Part shown: positions 7,653 to 9,985 of the stretch, piece after piece
Layout: the number at the start of each line of letters is the position of its first letter
Position numbering within the stretch: the stretch's first letter is position 1
DNA from: JBLHKW01 sp047618565
GTDB taxonomy: Bacteria; Planctomycetota; UBA1135; GCA-002686595
NCBI GenBank assembly: GCA_047618565.1
Contig: JBLHKW010000174.1
Coordinates: 1 to 9,985, forward strand
Direction of reading: 5' to 3'
DNA: 9,985 bases
Program-made: the position numbers and the translations under genes
The notes under the pieces: generated by a model
What the model was told of the DNA's origin: nothing
Databases searched by the model: none
What the model saw: the letters and a program-made list of their open reading frames with translations, nothing else

Positions 7653-8321
7653 ATGGCGATGATGACAAGATGCTCGATCTGCCTGCTGCGCCACTCCGAG
7701 GTGGACGCCAGCTGGCGCGGCCGGATCTACGGTTCACTCGATGCACCCCTTTCGGAGCGGGGCCGCGAACAGTCGCGCGCCGCCGCCGCGGGCCTGGCCG
7801 GAATTCCCTTCGCAGCGGTCATTTCGTCCGGCCTCGAGCGCGCGGAGGATACGGCCGCACACTTGCGTACCCGCATCGGGCCCAGGTCGGAGCGGATCGA
7901 CGATGTGCGCCTGCGCGAGATCGACCGCGGGCGCTGGGCGGGATGGAACGAGGCGCAGGTCGAGGCGGACCAGCCGGGCGGCTGGGGCGCCTTCTGGGGC
8001 GGTGGGGGACTCGTCATTCCCCCGGAGGGGGAGACCCTGGCACAGCTCCAGCAGCGGGTGGTCGAGGCCCTCGATGAGTACGCCGCGCGCTTTGCCCCGG
8101 GGCCCATCGCTATCGTCGCGCACCGCTGGGTCCTGCGGGTTGCGGGCGCCCACGCGCTGGGCTGGCCGCTCGAGAAATGCGTCCGGGTCGAAGTCCCCTA
8201 CGCCGGCATGCTCGTGCTGGACTGGCCCGCCGAAGCGGACGCGCGTCCGCCCGGCCTCGTGCTCGCATCCGCGCGCGCCACGCGCGGCTGGGAAGCCGCA
8301 GTATCGTCCCAGCCCGGGTGA
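7653..8321 (+). CDS. Histidine phosphatase family protein (phosphoglycerate mutase-like)
   Basis: A 222-residue protein with the branch-1 histidine phosphatase signature. RHSE at 13-16 holds the phospho-accepting H14, with Ser where RHGE is usual. SSGLERAEDTA at 58-68 supplies the phosphate-binding R63. REIDRGRWAGW at 88-98 contains the likely proton donor E89. PPEGETL at 123-129 and VAHRW at 155-159, with the second catalytic H157, complete the site. The family removes or moves phosphate on small molecules, for example alpha-ribazole phosphate or phosphoglycerate; the substrate cannot be named here. It is cytoplasmic, with no signal peptide. Starts at 7653, 7659 and 7662 are all ATG; I take the first, which has GGA about 9 bases upstream. 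A weak promoter candidate is TTGGCG at 7556-7561 and TCTAAC at 7578-7583, with a 16-base spacer. It is cotranscribed with the acetyltransferase 7 bases downstream. Confidence 0.88.
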   Translation: MAMMTRCSICLLRHSEVDASWRGRIYGSLDAPLSERGREQSRAAAAGLAGIPFAAVISSGLERAEDTAAHLRTRIGPRSERIDDVRLREIDRGRWAGWNEAQVEADQPGGWGAFWGGGGLVIPPEGETLAQLQQRVVEALDEYAARFAPGPIAIVAHRWVLRVAGAHALGWPLEKCVRVEVPYAGMLVLDWPAEADARPPGLVLASARATRGWEAAVSSQPG

Positions 8322-8328
8322 GCCAGAG

Positions 8329-9108
8329 ATGAGCGAGACACCGAACAAGATCGAGGATCCGCGCAGCGAGCCGTGCCTGAGGCTGGCCTGGGACAGCGAG
8401 TTCTTCGGGCTCAGCGTGGCACGCGTCCAGGCCAGCGCGCTTCAGCTGCAAAGCGCGCGCGCCGTCCGCGACTGGGCCGTCGCAGAGGCCGTAGAATGCG
8501 TCTATTTCCTGAATGAACCCATAACGCAGGCCAGCGTGAGTGCCGCGCTGGAGGTCGGGTTTCGCGAGATCGACGTGCGCGTCGAACTCGAACTCACGCT
8601 CGAACAGGGCGCGCCAGCCGAGAGCACGCCGTCACCCGACATCGGTCCCGCGCAGGATCAAGAGCGGGCCGCCGTGGCTTCCATGGCGCGCGGACTGCAC
8701 CTCGATTCACGCTTCTTCGAGGATCCGAACATCCGGGACGAACGGGCGCGCGAGCTCTACGCGCGCTGGGTCCAGAACGCGTTCCGCACGCCCGCCGACG
8801 AGGTTCTCGTGGCGCGTGTCGACGGTCGACCCGCGGGCTACGTGGCGTGCCAGATGGAAGCCGACGAGCAGGGTCCAATCGGTCGCATCGGCCTGATCGG
8901 CGTGTCCCCACAGGCCCAGGGCGCGGGCCTCGGGAATGCCCTGATTCAGAGCTCGATCGAGTGGTTCCGGAGCCATGGAGCCGGTCGCGTACGGGTGGTC
9001 ACCCAGGGCCGCAACGAAGGCGCGCTGCGGCTCTACACGCGCGCAGGATTCTCGCCGTACAAGCGCAGCGCCTGGCTACACCTGTGGGCCCTGCGGCCGA
9101 CGGACTGA
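8329..9108 (+). CDS. GNAT-family N-acetyltransferase, WecD-like architecture
   Basis: A 259-residue protein. The start is the ATG at 8329, 7 bases after the phosphatase stop, with GGTGAG (8317-8322) 6 bases upstream; the longer in-frame opening back to 7741 only overlaps the phosphatase gene. The C-terminal half is a GNAT fold: strand VLVARVDGRPAGYVACQ at 159-175, then motif A at 188-203 with the acetyl-CoA pyrophosphate-binding Q195-A-Q-G198-A-G200, and N229-to-LYTRAGF at 235-241 as motif B. The N-terminal half (LAWDSEFFGLSVARV at 19-33) and the middle segment LDSRFFEDPNIRDERARELYARWVQN resemble dTDP-sugar amine acetyltransferases such as WecD/RffC, but no nucleotide-sugar genes are nearby. 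An acetyl-CoA-dependent amine acetyltransferase is well supported; the sugar substrate is a guess. Confidence 0.88.
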   Translation: MSETPNKIEDPRSEPCLRLAWDSEFFGLSVARVQASALQLQSARAVRDWAVAEAVECVYFLNEPITQASVSAALEVGFREIDVRVELELTLEQGAPAESTPSPDIGPAQDQERAAVASMARGLHLDSRFFEDPNIRDERARELYARWVQNAFRTPADEVLVARVDGRPAGYVACQMEADEQGPIGRIGLIGVSPQAQGAGLGNALIQSSIEWFRSHGAGRVRVVTQGRNEGALRLYTRAGFSPYKRSAWLHLWALRPTD

Positions 9109-9127
9109 CGGCCTCGCCCGGCGCGGA

Positions 9128-9445
9128 TCAGTTGTTCGAGGTCCCGGTCGGACCCGGCGGGCCCGACGGGCCCGGCGGCCCGGGGGGTCCCTTCGATCCG
9201 GGTCCCGGTCCGCCTGGGGGACCGGCGCCGGGACCTGGTCCGGCACCCGGCATTCCCGGCATGCCTGGCATCCCCGGCATGCCGCCCTCGAGCGTGCGGC
9301 GCATCTCGAAGATGCCCTCGCCGAAGTGATAGGCGAGCCAGATGAAATAGCAGTCGACGTTGTCGACGGGATCGTCGACCTCGAAAGCAGCCTTGCACGT
9401 GAGGTCGCAGGGCCGCTCCTTATTCATGAAGCAGAACTTGGTCAT
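9128..9445 (-). CDS. Small Cys-motif protein with collagen-like Gly-Pro tail
   Basis: A 105-residue protein of no known function. Residues 1-53 look folded and carry C5, C13, C17 and C32 (C-x7-C-x3-C-x14-C) plus aromatics and acidic residues. Residues 54-105 are a collagen-like tail: four GMP triplets at about 55-66, a mixed Gly/Pro stretch, then GPPGPPGPSGPPGPT at 86-100, ending TGTSNN. There is no signal peptide or transmembrane segment, unusual for collagen-like proteins, which are mostly exported. The cysteines could bind a metal or an Fe-S cluster, but with one protein this cannot be shown. The ATG at 9445 lacks a clear Shine-Dalgarno; the ATG at 9427 is an alternative but would drop C5. 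It is tail to tail with the acetyltransferase, 19 bases apart. The ordered head and a stop-free tail on this strand favour a real gene; expression is unproven. Confidence 0.68.
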   Translation of the reverse strand: MTKFCFMNKERPCDLTCKAAFEVDDPVDNVDCYFIWLAYHFGEGIFEMRRTLEGGMPGMPGMPGMPGAGPGPGAGPPGGPGPGSKGPPGPPGPSGPPGPTGTSNN

Positions 9446-9540
9446 GGCGTCAGGCCGGAAGTGTACGCAACTCCAGGCGCGTCCGAAACCCGTTCGCCAG
9501 GCTCGCGAGGACCAAAACCGAGCGCCCGGGCCTGCCGGGG

Positions 9541-9600
9541 CATACTGAATGCAACATAACGTACATTATCCGACGCTACGAATATCGTGCCCTGGGGGTC
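9541..9600. promoter_or_regulatory. AT-richer divergent promoter region
   Basis: Between the collagen-like gene (minus) and the exported-protein gene (plus), bases about 9541-9590 are distinctly richer in A and T than their surroundings. On the minus strand GATAAT (9570-9565) matches 5 of 6 bases of the -10 consensus, but only a poor -35 (AGGGCA) lies 17 bases upstream. No clear hexamer pair is seen on the plus strand. The region is a likely promoter area for one or both genes; exact elements are uncertain. Confidence 0.3.
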
Positions 9601-9712
9601 ACGGAAAGGTAACCAGGAGCCCCAAACACGCACGCGCGCTCTGGTATCCGACGTCCAGATCGCCGACCCTGATGACCTGACCCGCCGGATCGACCCAGGC
9701 CACCGCCGAACG

Positions 9713-9985
9713 ATGATTCCAACTCTGATGCTGCACCAACGCGCCGTCCTGTCCGTCACCGTTCTCCTCGCCATCTGCGCATGCGTCGCGCCGTCCGCTT
9801 CCCTGGGACTTGACGGCACGCCGATCAGTGCCGGGCCCGCGGTTGCCGTCGACCTGCCCGTGGCGCAGCCGCCCTACGGCACGATCGAGGCCAACTGGAA
9901 GCAACGCATCGACCAGCCCTACATCTACATCGACCTCACGGGCAGCTACACCGGGACGGGCCGTGTACTCGCGCAGCTCGCGCAG
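9713..9985 (+). CDS. Exported protein, N-terminal part (runs off window)
   Basis: An open frame from the ATG at 9713 to the window end, 91 residues with no stop. Residues 1-9 include His and Arg, then a hydrophobic core at about 11-24 (AVLSVTVLLAICAC) and small residues to about 30, a typical export signal. C22 or C24 could be a lipoprotein cysteine, but neither sits in a good lipobox, so cleavage after about residue 30 is as likely. The mature part contains YGTIEANWKQRIDQPYIYIDL and then TGSYTGTGRVLAQLAQ. The pattern of a Tyr-rich strand followed by GSY and a helix loosely recalls GyrI-like/effector-binding domains (…Y…h.GsY…), but the match is short. An ATG at 9728 is an alternative start. 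The rest of the gene is needed to name it. Confidence 0.65.
   Translation, partial: MIPTLMLHQRAVLSVTVLLAICACVAPSASLGLDGTPISAGPAVAVDLPVAQPPYGTIEANWKQRIDQPYIYIDLTGSYTGTGRVLAQLAQ

Noticed and set aside
7741..9108. 455-codon plus-strand frame that would extend the acetyltransferase upstream
   Set aside because: The first 196 codons overlap the histidine phosphatase in another frame and are Arg/Ser/Pro-rich nonsense; the ATG at 8329 has a good Shine-Dalgarno and begins a normal GNAT protein.
9128..9300. Short repeats (GGCATGCC-type) that could be taken for a repeat array or hairpin cluster
   Set aside because: They are codon repeats of the GMP and GPP triplets in the collagen-like tail; there are no regular spacers, so it is not a CRISPR array.
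9599..9904. 101-codon minus-strand frame opposite the last gene
   Set aside because: It has no motif and lies opposite a plus-strand frame with a clear signal peptide and coherent mature sequence.

Overview
This 9,985-base window is GC-rich, with dense, mostly compact genes. I see no transposon, phage gene, CRISPR array, tRNA or rRNA. The gene content suggests a Gram-negative-type bacterium with aerobic or succinate-oxidising respiration. My best guess is a member of the Planctomycetota. The reasons are a large exported HEAT-repeat protein with a Gly/Pro-rich linker and a Trp-rich motif, a single-subunit cytochrome b type of succinate dehydrogenase, and a small collagen-like protein. This is inference from family habits, not a marker-gene assignment; Myxococcota or another deep GC-rich lineage is possible.

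Layout, left to right. Bases 1-214 hold no gene that I can support: an imperfect hairpin, a short 12-bp tandem repeat and a strong intrinsic terminator. The terminator closes the minus-strand gene at 215-2341, a secreted 708-residue HEAT-repeat protein whose sigma70-like promoter lies about 120 bases upstream. A roughly 400-base divergent intergenic region follows. A plus-strand gene at about 2737-4176 encodes a soluble histidine kinase with no response regulator beside it; its 3' end overlaps the end of sdhB by 17 bases, tail to tail. The minus strand then carries sdhC-sdhA-sdhB (7523 down to 4160), a complete succinate dehydrogenase/fumarate reductase operon whose genes are joined by TGATG and ATGA overlaps.

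Divergent from sdhC is a two-gene plus-strand unit, a histidine phosphatase (7653-8321) and a GNAT acetyltransferase (8329-9108), 7 bases apart. Tail to tail with it lies a minus-strand gene (9445-9128) for a 105-residue protein with a four-cysteine head and a collagen-like Gly-Pro tail. After an AT-richer divergent promoter region, the window ends inside a plus-strand gene (9713 onward) for an exported protein whose visible end vaguely recalls GyrI-like ligand-binding domains.

The SDH operon is the clear metabolic core: oxidation of succinate in the TCA cycle coupled to the quinone pool, or the reverse. The remaining genes are accessory or of unknown role. I did not find a convincing new multi-gene system. 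The least explained items are the HEAT-repeat protein, the Cys/collagen mini-protein and the unpaired kinase with an unassigned C-terminal extension.
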